From an uncultured bacterium (GTDB lineage: Bacteria > Muiribacteriota > Ozemobacteria > Ozemobacterales > Ozemobacteraceae), in contig CALEDQ010000008.1 in NCBI GenBank assembly GCA_937949615.1, positions 806,001-870,000 of the forward strand: DNA of 64,000 bases, written 5' to 3'. Of the stretch, positions 18,364 through 25,779 are shown in pieces. Made by a program: the position numbers and the translations under genes. The notes beneath the pieces were generated by a model, which was not told where the DNA came from, did no database searches, and worked only from the letters and a program-made list of their open reading frames with translations. Positions within the stretch are counted from its first letter, which is position 1. Each line of letters starts with the position of its first letter.

Positions 18364-18916
18364 CGGTTTCCTTTCTGCGCAGACACCCCTGCAGCTGCAG
18401 CAGGACCTGCTTTATTTCGAAGAGCAGCTGCGTTCTTACCCGAACGACCCTGATCTTCACTATAACATGGCCAAGGCCTATTTTTTGCTCGGAAAAACCG
18501 ACCTCGCCATCAGGTATCTCGAAAAAACAATTCTGCTGGCTCCGAAAGATCATGAAGCAGTTCTGGCGCTCGCTTCAACGATGCGAAAAATCGGGCATCT
18601 GGCCAATGCCCGCGATGTTCTATTAAAAAGCCTCGGGCAGATCAAAGATAACCCAGATATCTGGTATGAGCTCGGCGTCGTTCACTCTGATCTCGCCAAC
18701 TATCGCCCGGCGGTCGAGGCGTTTGCCAACGCCCTTAAATTCAGTAGTGACGAAGAGCAGAAACAGATAATCATTTATTATACCGGCCTGGCTCAGCTGA
18801 CCGACCGCAACTTCAAGGACTTTTTCGAGACACTCGCAAAACTCAAACCCGGCAGTGAGTATTACAAAGCCCTGCAAAGCCTCGGAGAAATGAGTGCCGG
18901 CATATCTGCCCGCTGA
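18275..18916 (+). CDS. Exported TPR protein
   Basis: 213 residues with a signal peptide (MQKITKETGK, then LVPVLFAFCMNFFTGFLSA, cut before QTP). Tetratricopeptide repeats follow, e.g. LHYNMAKAYFLLGKTDLAIRYLEKTI and IWYELGVVHSDLANYRPAVEAF with PNDPD/PKDHE turns. It is therefore a periplasmic or outer-envelope scaffold. It is convergent with the VTC-domain gene (16 bases apart) and divergent from the exported VTC/CYTH-like gene, which it overlaps by 89 bases at the 5' end. It is the only plus-strand gene in this block. A T-run follows the stop but I see no clear terminator stem. Confidence 0.8.
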   Translation: MQKITKETGKTSIKARLVPVLFAFCMNFFTGFLSAQTPLQLQQDLLYFEEQLRSYPNDPDLHYNMAKAYFLLGKTDLAIRYLEKTILLAPKDHEAVLALASTMRKIGHLANARDVLLKSLGQIKDNPDIWYELGVVHSDLANYRPAVEAFANALKFSSDEEQKQIIIYYTGLAQLTDRNFKDFFETLAKLKPGSEYYKALQSLGEMSAGISAR

Positions 18917-18932
18917 TTTTTTTTCAATGAGT

Positions 18933-19640
18933 TTATAATCCGCGCTGCATGGCCCAGGCGTATTTTGAGAAGCTCTGCTGCCTGATACCAAGCTGAATAA
19001 GTTTCTCAATTACTGCCTGAGGGGGCAAAACATAGGATTTTATTTCGAAAATTCCGCCAGGTGAGCTGCGGCAGACAGGCAATTCAGGCAGAGAATTCAG
19101 CGGCAGTATACCGGCTGGCAAGCTGTTTACACGGGTGTCAAAAGTCAGGCGCATGCCGTCGATACCACAGAATTGCCAGGCAGTTCGCGTATAATGAAGC
19201 GAAACTGCAGGAATCAGCTGAATCCCGGCAATAGCATCTCTGACGCATGCGTCATGGCAGTTTGCCATAATCAGATTGCGCAATTCTGTCTCTGAACAGC
19301 TTAAAAAATTTATGCGCCGGCTGTTCTCAAGATCAAGCCTGAATTTGGTCACCAGACTGCCACGCCGCTGTTTCACCTCAAGGCCCGGCGAATGCCATTT
19401 GCGACGCATTTCATCACGATAAAGCCGCAGTCTTACCTTGGTTTTGATGTATTCACCGTTAATCTTGTCGCGAAAAAAACTGAAATCATGGCTGTCATAA
19501 TACTGCGAAAAAACCTCGTAACAGCCGTTGCAGCCATTTCTGTCGGGCACAGCCAGACCTTGAACCATTTGTTGAAGAATCACAAGCTGCCCGGCAGAAA
19601 CCGGAAACTTCAATTCATGAAATGGCCTGATTCTTGTCAT
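18933..19640 (-). CDS. VTC (polyphosphate polymerase-like) domain protein
   Basis: 235-residue single-domain protein. It begins with the VTC opening strand ELKFPV, then has QYYDSHDFSFFRDKINGEY and TKVRLRLY, the region that lines the triphosphate tunnel. GLEVKQRRG and TKFRLDL supply further Lys/Arg strands, and FEIKSY is the late glutamate/lysine strand. Eukaryotic VTC4 makes polyphosphate; bacterial stand-alone VTC proteins next to DUF4956 and CotH are not characterised as polymerases to my knowledge. No signal peptide, so the domain is cytosolic. Its ATG overlaps the CotH stop (ATGA, 19637-19640), so the two are translationally coupled. Confidence 0.85.
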   Translation of the reverse strand: MTRIRPFHELKFPVSAGQLVILQQMVQGLAVPDRNGCNGCYEVFSQYYDSHDFSFFRDKINGEYIKTKVRLRLYRDEMRRKWHSPGLEVKQRRGSLVTKFRLDLENSRRINFLSCSETELRNLIMANCHDACVRDAIAGIQLIPAVSLHYTRTAWQFCGIDGMRLTFDTRVNSLPAGILPLNSLPELPVCRSSPGGIFEIKSYVLPPQAVIEKLIQLGIRQQSFSKYAWAMQRGL

Positions 19641-21370
19641 TTTTTCAGGTTTCTCCAGGCGTGCAGGCTTTTGCTGCAGGGCTTGCCAACTATCGACTCC
19701 TGCAGACCGGTTGATTTAAACACCACTTTTTCGCCGGTGACAGCATTTTCAGCAGATTTCATTATCATGGTCATTGCTTCATCGAGTTGCTCAGCCTGAA
19801 CTCCGATAATATAGGATTGAAAATCCGGTGTCAGCAGAAAATCGGCATACCGACGGCCGGGCATCAGCCAATGAGGCTCAGAAAAACCAGTTTCAGTCAG
19901 ACCCGGGTAAAACAGTATTTTTCCGCCGGTTACAATTGTCGAATCATCAAGAACACCGTCAAAATCGGTGTCTGCGAGTATTCTCCCCGGCAGGCCAGTA
20001 AAATCGACAGCAACCGGGCAATGCCCCTTAACTCTGATCAGCAGATGCTCAAATGACTTGCCGGCAACAGAGGTCTGATGCTGCAGTCTGACCAACTCTG
20101 CTTCGATATTCGCCAGCTCACCAAGCAGAAAGGCTCGACGAGCTTTCATAAAACTGACCAGGCGGGCGGCATCCTTTTCCTGAAACTGTGGTGAAACGGG
20201 TATTTTTCGCGAAAACAGCACCAGAGGAATATTGATGAGGGCGCTGGCATATATTTCCTTGTAATAGAGAGGTCGCAGCTGATCGAGATAGCTGTCAACG
20301 AGCATCTGAAGGTTATCGTCGGCAAGCTGTGTTTTGAGAATTCTGTAAAGCTGAAGATTGCGCTGAAACTGAAATTCTGGAACCCTGAAAAAGGCATTGA
20401 GCAGCGGCGTCAAAAATTCGTAAAGCGGCACTCTGATGTCGATATCGGCATGCATGCCGCCAATCGAGGTAATTACCCCGAAGCCTGAAGGGTCGGCGAT
20501 TACCGGAAACAGCCGCGAGCTTTTATGGTCGAAAACAAGCAGATGTCCGAAATAGTCGTTGGTATGAATACTGCCGATGGCCGTCATCAGAGCCGACCAC
20601 CCGGCAAATCCCGCCGGGTCGATCACTTCGACCAGTTTTTCGACCCGCTGCAGGTCGACCGGGATTTTGACCGCTTCAAGAAGCCCGGCAAGAGCTTTTT
20701 TGGCGGTTTCAGGGTCGCGGCCGGCGGCCGGTTCAATTTCCCAGACTTCTGGATGAGTCCAGATCTTTGAGTTTCTGAGGTTGCCTTCGATCACCGAGCA
20801 GTCGGTGAACCCCTGTTCTGCCAGAGTCGCTACGTTTATTGGCTCGGCAAGATGATAAAGTCCCTTGTAATCGTTGTTGAGCATCACGGTTGCAATTGTG
20901 GTTCGCGGCGAGGGCATGCCAAGCTCAACGGCAATATGATCAGAAAGCAGGTTTGCAAGCATCGAAGCATCATCAGGGGTTATAAAGTCAAGTATCTGCC
21001 GATTCATGATGCGCTTCGTTCCGCGCAGGCGCAATCTGAATGATGGCTTGCGGTGATCCCAGTTCCAGGCATGCGTGCCCCTGATGCGCATTTCAGCCTT
21101 AAAAAGCTGCGCGGTTCTGTTAACCACCAACTCGGCATTCTGGTAATCAAAAAGGCTTTCTGGCTTGTCAGAAAAGAAAAAGTCGTAGTTTTCAGGGAGC
21201 AGACCGATGGTGAAGTGATTCACCTTATACGGCAGATAGCCACTTCGAGTATCAGGCGCAACGGCGCCCTGCTTGACATCTGCAGGAAAAAGAAAAGCAG
21301 CGCCCAGCATGGCCAGCCCCATTGCCAGCCACGGCAGATAAAATCCATGGCGCCCGCACCGTTTTCTCAT
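19637..21370 (-). CDS. CotH kinase family protein, exported
   Basis: 577 residues with an N-terminal signal anchor (LPWLAMGLAMLGAAFLF). CotH is an atypical protein kinase of the spore coat, and its relatives are widespread in secreted bacterial proteins. The family-typical elements are present: RIRGTHAWNWDHRKPSFRLRL, SMLANLLSDHIAVELGM, the GLYHLAEPIN segment after NNDYKG, and NDYFGH with a later FPVIADPSGFG (metal-binding DxS region). The last ~130 residues include VAVDFTGLPGRILADTDFDGVLDDS, containing an Asp-rich calcium-type loop. It is the middle gene of DUF4956-CotH-VTC. Substrate unknown. Confidence 0.88.
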   Translation of the reverse strand: MRKRCGRHGFYLPWLAMGLAMLGAAFLFPADVKQGAVAPDTRSGYLPYKVNHFTIGLLPENYDFFFSDKPESLFDYQNAELVVNRTAQLFKAEMRIRGTHAWNWDHRKPSFRLRLRGTKRIMNRQILDFITPDDASMLANLLSDHIAVELGMPSPRTTIATVMLNNDYKGLYHLAEPINVATLAEQGFTDCSVIEGNLRNSKIWTHPEVWEIEPAAGRDPETAKKALAGLLEAVKIPVDLQRVEKLVEVIDPAGFAGWSALMTAIGSIHTNDYFGHLLVFDHKSSRLFPVIADPSGFGVITSIGGMHADIDIRVPLYEFLTPLLNAFFRVPEFQFQRNLQLYRILKTQLADDNLQMLVDSYLDQLRPLYYKEIYASALINIPLVLFSRKIPVSPQFQEKDAARLVSFMKARRAFLLGELANIEAELVRLQHQTSVAGKSFEHLLIRVKGHCPVAVDFTGLPGRILADTDFDGVLDDSTIVTGGKILFYPGLTETGFSEPHWLMPGRRYADFLLTPDFQSYIIGVQAEQLDEAMTMIMKSAENAVTGEKVVFKSTGLQESIVGKPCSKSLHAWRNLKK

Positions 21371-21379
21371 GCTCTGTGC

Positions 21380-22054
21380 TTATTCTAGAACTACCGAAGC
21401 CTGAACTTCGGGCGCAACTTCACAGAGTTTTTTCAGGCAGTCAGCGGTCATGGTTTCTTTTGGCAGAGTAATTTCAAACATGATTTCAGCCTTGCTGCCA
21501 TTATTAAGACTGTTTTCGCTGAGCAGGCGGAAATGCAGACCCAGCCCGGCGGCAACCTGCTGCAGACGGCTGGCGGTTTCGTGGTTTAACGGGTAAACTA
21601 CCTTGAACAGAGCGGTTCTGGCGGGGGGGTTCTCAGGCATCAGCTTGCCAAGAATCACGATAAAAATGGCAAACAGACCGGCAGCACCGGTTGCAATGGT
21701 GTAATAACCGCTACCGCAGGTCATTCCGATCGCAATCGACATAAAAAGCCAGGCCAGATCAACAGTACTTTTAACGGCAGTGCGAAAGCGAATCAGACTG
21801 AGAGCTCCGATAGCGCCGAAGGCGCGCGCCAGGCTGTTGCCGATAACGGCCATGATCAGGCTGACGACCGCACCGAGCAGAATCATCGTTCTTGCCATGG
21901 TTCGGTCGCTGGTCGGGTCTGCCGGGCTACAGGCCTTGACAATGCGGCTCAGTATCGCACAGAGAATGAATGCCAGGCCCATGCCCATGAAAACATCATA
22001 AGCATTGAGGTCGATCATCTTCAAAAGCGGGGGAGAAAAGGAATTCTCATTCAC
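21380..22054 (-). CDS. DUF4956 membrane protein
   Basis: 224 residues with about four membrane helices (near 15-35, 50-70, 85-105, 115-135) and a cytosolic C-terminal domain. The loop GAIGALSLIRFRTAVKST between helices is the hallmark of DUF4956/MgtC-like small membrane proteins. The start is GTG 22054, supported by GGGAGGTGA seven bases upstream. The C-terminal ~90 residues resemble a ferredoxin-like regulatory domain. It is the first gene of the DUF4956-CotH-VTC operon; 9 bases separate it from cotH. The three families co-occur in many bacteria, but the shared function is not established. Confidence 0.85.
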   Translation of the reverse strand: MNENSFSPPLLKMIDLNAYDVFMGMGLAFILCAILSRIVKACSPADPTSDRTMARTMILLGAVVSLIMAVIGNSLARAFGAIGALSLIRFRTAVKSTVDLAWLFMSIAIGMTCGSGYYTIATGAAGLFAIFIVILGKLMPENPPARTALFKVVYPLNHETASRLQQVAAGLGLHFRLLSENSLNNGSKAEIMFEITLPKETMTADCLKKLCEVAPEVQASVVLE

Positions 22055-22131
22055 CGGCAGTCACCTCCCGGCAGTTTCATCTGCCTTCTGCGATTATTGA
22101 ATTCTGAATAAACAAAGTAAAACCTGTTCGT

Positions 22132-22155
22132 CAACCCGGTCTGTCAGTCGGGTTG
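22132..22155 (-). promoter_or_regulatory. Inverted repeat upstream of DUF4956 operon
   Basis: Arms CAACCCG (22132-22138) and CGGGTTG (22149-22155) form a 7-bp stem with a 10-base loop, about 80 bases before the DUF4956 start. No T-run follows on either strand, so it is more likely an operator or leader hairpin than a terminator. Confidence 0.35.
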
Positions 22156-22215
22156 CCATTATGATTACTCCATTACCCCGATCTAGTCAATATCAAACCA
22201 CAATCATACATGCCT

Positions 22216-22250
22216 GAAAAGCAAAACCGCAGCCCATGTCTGAGCTGCGG
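22216..22250 (-). terminator. Rho-independent terminator after fmdB-like gene
   Basis: On the minus strand the stem CCGCAGC/GCTGCGG (22250-22244 with 22233-22227) with a 10-base loop is followed by TTTTGCTTTT. It sits 24 bases after the stop of the FmdB-type gene and isolates it as a single-gene transcript. Confidence 0.8.
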
Positions 22251-22273
22251 CAGGGTTATGTTCTAAGGAATAT

Positions 22274-22645
22274 TTAAGCGGCCTGAGCGACAGGGGTGGC
22301 AGGTGCAGCGGCCGGTTTGGAAGTAGAAGCAGGCTCTGATTTGGTGGCTGGAGCGGCAGTCGCATCGCTTTTGGCGGGCTCAGCAGCCGGGGTGGCGGCT
22401 GTTTCAGTTTTGGCCGGGGCGGCTGTGCCGGTGCTGCCATCCTTCTTTTTGGCTTCGATATAGCCTGAATCACGGTAATCAGTCGAATAAAAACCAGAGC
22501 CCTTGAAAATGATCGAACTGGCAGAAAGAAGTTTGGTTCCGGCAGCACCGCATTCGGGGCAGTGCTGTGGATCGGTGCACATCATTGAATGAAAGGCATC
22601 AAAAATCTTCTCACATTTTGTGCAGCGATAATTATAGGTTGGCAT
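22274..22645 (-). CDS. FmdB family zinc-ribbon protein
   Basis: 123 residues. The N-terminal zinc ribbon has MPTYNYRCTKCEKIFD and QHCPECG, four cysteines in two CxxC pairs, followed by a KLLSASSIIFKGSGFYSTDYR segment as in the FmdB/CxxC_CxxC_SSSS regulatory family. From residue ~72 a low-complexity Ala/Pro/Thr/Lys tail follows, likely disordered. The family was named from an amidase-formamidase regulator but is generally of unknown function. It has a strong Shine-Dalgarno (AGGAGGAAAGG), its own promoter with a CIRCE operator and its own terminator, so it is expected to be repressed by HrcA and induced by heat or unfolded protein. Confidence 0.9.
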   Translation of the reverse strand: MPTYNYRCTKCEKIFDAFHSMMCTDPQHCPECGAAGTKLLSASSIIFKGSGFYSTDYRDSGYIEAKKKDGSTGTAAPAKTETAATPAAEPAKSDATAAPATKSEPASTSKPAAAPATPVAQAA

Positions 22646-22676
22646 TAACCTTTCCTCCTGTGATGATTAACAGCGG

Positions 22677-22703
22677 TTAGCACTCTTCAGTTTCGAGTGC
22701 TAA
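22677..22703 (-). promoter_or_regulatory. CIRCE element (HrcA operator)
   Basis: TTAGCACTC - nine bases - GAGTGCTAA, a perfect 9-9-9 CIRCE palindrome identical to the canonical HrcA operator. It lies 32 bases upstream of the FmdB-type start and 6 bases downstream of a TATGAT -10 hexamer on the minus strand, where a bound repressor would cover the transcription start. hrcA, groESL and dnaK are not in the window. Confidence 0.95.
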
Positions 22704-22709
22704 TAATCT

Positions 22710-22715
22710 ATCATA
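22710..22715 (-). promoter_or_regulatory. Promoter -10 element of the fmdB-like gene
   Basis: TATGAT on the minus strand (5 of 6 to TATAAT), ending 6 bases before the CIRCE. The -35 region inside the methyltransferase 3' end is weak. The hexamer overlaps the methyltransferase stop codon (22711-22713). Confidence 0.6.
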
Positions 22716-24468
22716 AGCCCGCAGCTTGTTCAAGAAAATTATCAAATTCACAAAGCAGCCAGGCATAGTCGTCAACGAGACCATAGCATCTGCAGACCGC
22801 TTCATTGAGCCGGGAAAAAACTTCGCCATACTCTGGTGAAGCATGTGAAAGCTTCTGCAGCTTTCCGGCACAGTCGGCAACCAGAGCAAACAGCCTTTTG
22901 TTAAACGGCGGCAGAGGAACCTGCCTGACTTGTGTCACCGTTACATGAAAGCTGTGAAATCTGCCACTGAACCAGGCATTGACCGGCAAGCTGTTCAACA
23001 GACCAAGAAGAAACATTTCCGGGTAATCAGCCGATTCTGAAACAATAAATGAAAGCGAGTTCTTGGGGTAATAGCTCTCGGTGTCATAAGCCGCGACCAG
23101 GCGCGTCTTCAGTTTCTCATTGCGGATATTCTGATACAGAAGCTTGCTGCCGGCCCAGATTTTTTCGTCGCCGGCGTAGGCAAGATGCGGGCCAAAATCG
23201 ATAAAAAAACCTTCCCAGTTGATTTTGAAAGGCGCCAGCTCACGCCCTTTGAGAACCGGGCGATAATTATCTGCCAGTCGCGAATCACTTACAAACCTTG
23301 AGACCCGGTCGGTACGCTGCAACGATTCCTGAATACCGACGCCAATCTTCGCGATGCTGCCAAGACAAATCCCTGAAGCCTGCATTTTTTCGAAAGCTGT
23401 TTTGAGATCTGAAGACACCAGCGACTGTCGCAGCCCGTTACCAGAGACAAAAGAGTCTGAGTGGGCCTTATAAGCTTCCGACCAGCCGCCACCTTCTGAA
23501 TAACCAGAATTGACCATTACCAAATATGACGGTATCGATTCTTTACCTTTTTCAACAAACGCCACCACCGGCAAGACACCGGGAGCTGCCGGGAAAAATC
23601 TTGCCGGCAGAAGGTTGATGGCGGTTACCCTGTTTTTTTCGAATAACAGCTGCCTGATCTTCCGGCATTGATGGTTTACCAGCCAGGTATGCGAAGTCAG
23701 CATGATCATCTGTCCGTCGTCTGATAAAACGTGCAAGCCGGCTTCAAGAAAGAAGGTGTAGAGATCTTTCTCGCCTTCGCCTGTCTCATAAAGCTCGTCC
23801 AGACGATTTTTATAATCTTCATTCAGATTGACGCGGTACGGCGGGTTGCCAATTACCAGGTCAAATCTGGTTTCTGGAGGCTGCATGAGAAAATCACGCT
23901 GTTCGAGAACCGGCCAGCCACAGTTGGGAAAAGCGCACAACAGACGGGTCAGACAGATAAACAATGCCTGCTGATCGATATCGTAACCATGCAGATTTGC
24001 AAGAAAGTCGCCTGAATTCACGCCGGCAATTCTTCGGGCATAAACTCGGCCTTTCGGCCCTTCGACTCCTTCGGACTGACAGGATTGACTCAACACTTCG
24101 GCCACCGCCATCAGAAAACTGCCATCGCCGCAGGCAGGGTCGAGTATAAGAGCGTCTTTGCCCAAAGGGTGCGACAACCCGGCAAGACGCGCCGCAAGCG
24201 ATTCGGGCGTATAAAACTGACCGGTGCTGCGCTTGCGTTTCTTTTCACGCCGCTCAAGATCAGGAACTTCGCCTTCACCCGCCTGTTTAAGAACAATTTC
24301 ACAATCCATTAAGGAAGTGAAGGTTTCGGTCAGATGAACGGGGGCGCCCAATTCCCGCAGAGTATCTGCGGGATGCCCGGTCGGACGGACGGAAAAACAG
24401 TCGGCAATCTTCTCGTTGAACCAGGCGAACAGCGATTTGGGTTCAGATCGATCTGATGGATTTTTCAT
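22711..24468 (-). CDS. N6-adenine DNA methyltransferase with TaqI/Eco57I-type specificity domain
   Basis: About 585 residues. SAM motif I DPACGDGSF and catalytic motif IV NPPY (about 110-118 and 208-211 from this start) define a gamma-class N6-adenine methyltransferase, with a preceding STGQFYTP motif X. The C-terminal half has the LKGRELAPFKINWEGFFIDF region and a YYPKNSLSFIV strand as in TaqI-like target-recognition domains. I prefer ATG 24468 (MKNPSDRSEP), because the alternative ATG 24492 touches a palindromic repeat; neither has a good ribosome site. No endonuclease motif or restriction gene is adjacent, so it is either an orphan epigenetic methylase or part of a split system. It sits inside an otherwise envelope-related region. 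Confidence 0.85.
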   Translation of the reverse strand: MKNPSDRSEPKSLFAWFNEKIADCFSVRPTGHPADTLRELGAPVHLTETFTSLMDCEIVLKQAGEGEVPDLERREKKRKRSTGQFYTPESLAARLAGLSHPLGKDALILDPACGDGSFLMAVAEVLSQSCQSEGVEGPKGRVYARRIAGVNSGDFLANLHGYDIDQQALFICLTRLLCAFPNCGWPVLEQRDFLMQPPETRFDLVIGNPPYRVNLNEDYKNRLDELYETGEGEKDLYTFFLEAGLHVLSDDGQMIMLTSHTWLVNHQCRKIRQLLFEKNRVTAINLLPARFFPAAPGVLPVVAFVEKGKESIPSYLVMVNSGYSEGGGWSEAYKAHSDSFVSGNGLRQSLVSSDLKTAFEKMQASGICLGSIAKIGVGIQESLQRTDRVSRFVSDSRLADNYRPVLKGRELAPFKINWEGFFIDFGPHLAYAGDEKIWAGSKLLYQNIRNEKLKTRLVAAYDTESYYPKNSLSFIVSESADYPEMFLLGLLNSLPVNAWFSGRFHSFHVTVTQVRQVPLPPFNKRLFALVADCAGKLQKLSHASPEYGEVFSRLNEAVCRCYGLVDDYAWLLCEFDNFLEQAAGL

Positions 24469-24491
24469 TATAAAATCAACCGTTATAAACA

Positions 24492-24517
24492 TCGGGGTTC
24501 AACATGTTGAACCCCGA
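24492..24517. repeat. 26-bp perfect palindromic repeat
   Basis: Arms TCGGGGTTCAACA and its exact complement meet at 24504/24505 (CATG centre). A close relative occurs at 58990-59015, so this looks like a dispersed intergenic palindrome family. No T-run follows, so termination is not indicated. Confidence 0.75.
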
Positions 24518-24552
24518 CAGAAATAAAACCAACAAATATTAACCAGTTTTAA

Positions 24553-25776
24553 TCAGCTCGCGGCAGCGGTCTTTGCTTCCTGCTCTTTGCGGCGGCGGAT
24601 GAATTCGATCAGAAAAGCGGCGAAGACACCGAGCACACCAGCACTTAGACCAGCCAGAATAACCATGATCGAGCGGCGGGGTTTCGATTTGACTTCGGGA
24701 GCCCGCGCCCGGTCGACCACTTCGAACTGACTGCCTTCTTCTGCCTCAGCAATTTTAGCCATTTCATACTGCTCGGTCAGAACGCCGAAAATCTTCGTCT
24801 TGACGCTGAGATTGCGCTGCAAACGGGCAAATTCGAGGGCCAGTTCGGGCAGAACGCCGATCTCCTTCTCGACCAGAGCGATTTCCTTGTCGAGAGCCGA
24901 AATTTTGGCTTCTTCGGCCACCTTCTGTGCTTCGACCTTAACCAGCTCAGGAACACTGCCCGAAGATTTGAGCAGACTTTCCTGCATCTGCAGAGACACG
25001 CCGGCGGCGATCTTCTGAGATTCAAGACCTGCAAGCTTTTCGATTACTGCTGAAGCCTGCTTTTCAAGAGTAAACATTTTGTGTTTGTCCTGAAAAACCT
25101 TGAAGTCGTTTTCAGCGGCCGCCAGTTCTTTGCTGACGATTTCAAGCTGTCGTTCTATGAACAGGCGCTTTTCTTTCTGCGGGCCGCGGGTAAAGCCACT
25201 CAGATATTCAATATAGGCACTGGCGATTTCAGCCGACACTTCTGGCGACATTGTCTCAGCAGTAATCGTAATCAGGCCTTCCTTGTCTTTATCGACCGAA
25301 ACAATCTTTGAGACAGTCTTGACCACATCATCATATTTGATTTTATCCGGGGTCGGCGGGTTATCACCAACGATCGCCGGGTTGGTAGCGATACCAAACC
25401 TGGCAATGATTCGATCGCTCATGGTGCGGCTTTTCAGATAAACCATCAGATATTCAGCCCCACCGCCGCCAAGTCCAGGTATCATGCCTGCAAACGGGAG
25501 ACTGCTCAAAGCACTCAGTTTACCACTTGAGTGAACGAAAATAGTTGCACTGGCCTTGAAATGGTTTGGCAGCGTCAGGCTGTAGACAGCTGTAACGACA
25601 GCCACAATCAGAGGCATCAGAACAACCAGTTTCCAGTGCTTGAGCAGAACCCTGAACAGCTCGAAAAGGTCAATTTCGTCTTCTTCGAGACCCATAAGAA
25701 TCTCGCGTTTGAGAAGTTCTTCTTTAACCTCTTTCTTCAGCTGTTCAGGATTGATGTCGTTGAATTTTTCTGTCAT
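24553..25776 (-). CDS. Wzz/GNVR polysaccharide co-polymerase
   Basis: 407-residue inner-membrane protein controlling polysaccharide chain length. It has a cytoplasmic N-terminus (EDEIDLFELFRVLLKHWK), a first membrane helix near 50-70, a GNVR-like periplasmic region with long charged coiled-coil stretches (about 190-310), and a second helix near 375-395 ending in RRRKEQE. The conserved SKPRRSIMVI proline-rich entry to helix 2 is present. There is no C-terminal tyrosine-kinase domain or Tyr-rich tail. Unexpectedly it is the last gene of the GlmL operon, starting 3 bases after the KOW-like gene, rather than lying in the polysaccharide cluster. Confidence 0.9.
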   Translation of the reverse strand: MTEKFNDINPEQLKKEVKEELLKREILMGLEEDEIDLFELFRVLLKHWKLVVLMPLIVAVVTAVYSLTLPNHFKASATIFVHSSGKLSALSSLPFAGMIPGLGGGGAEYLMVYLKSRTMSDRIIARFGIATNPAIVGDNPPTPDKIKYDDVVKTVSKIVSVDKDKEGLITITAETMSPEVSAEIASAYIEYLSGFTRGPQKEKRLFIERQLEIVSKELAAAENDFKVFQDKHKMFTLEKQASAVIEKLAGLESQKIAAGVSLQMQESLLKSSGSVPELVKVEAQKVAEEAKISALDKEIALVEKEIGVLPELALEFARLQRNLSVKTKIFGVLTEQYEMAKIAEAEEGSQFEVVDRARAPEVKSKPRRSIMVILAGLSAGVLGVFAAFLIEFIRRRKEQEAKTAAAS

Positions 25777-25779
25777 GGT

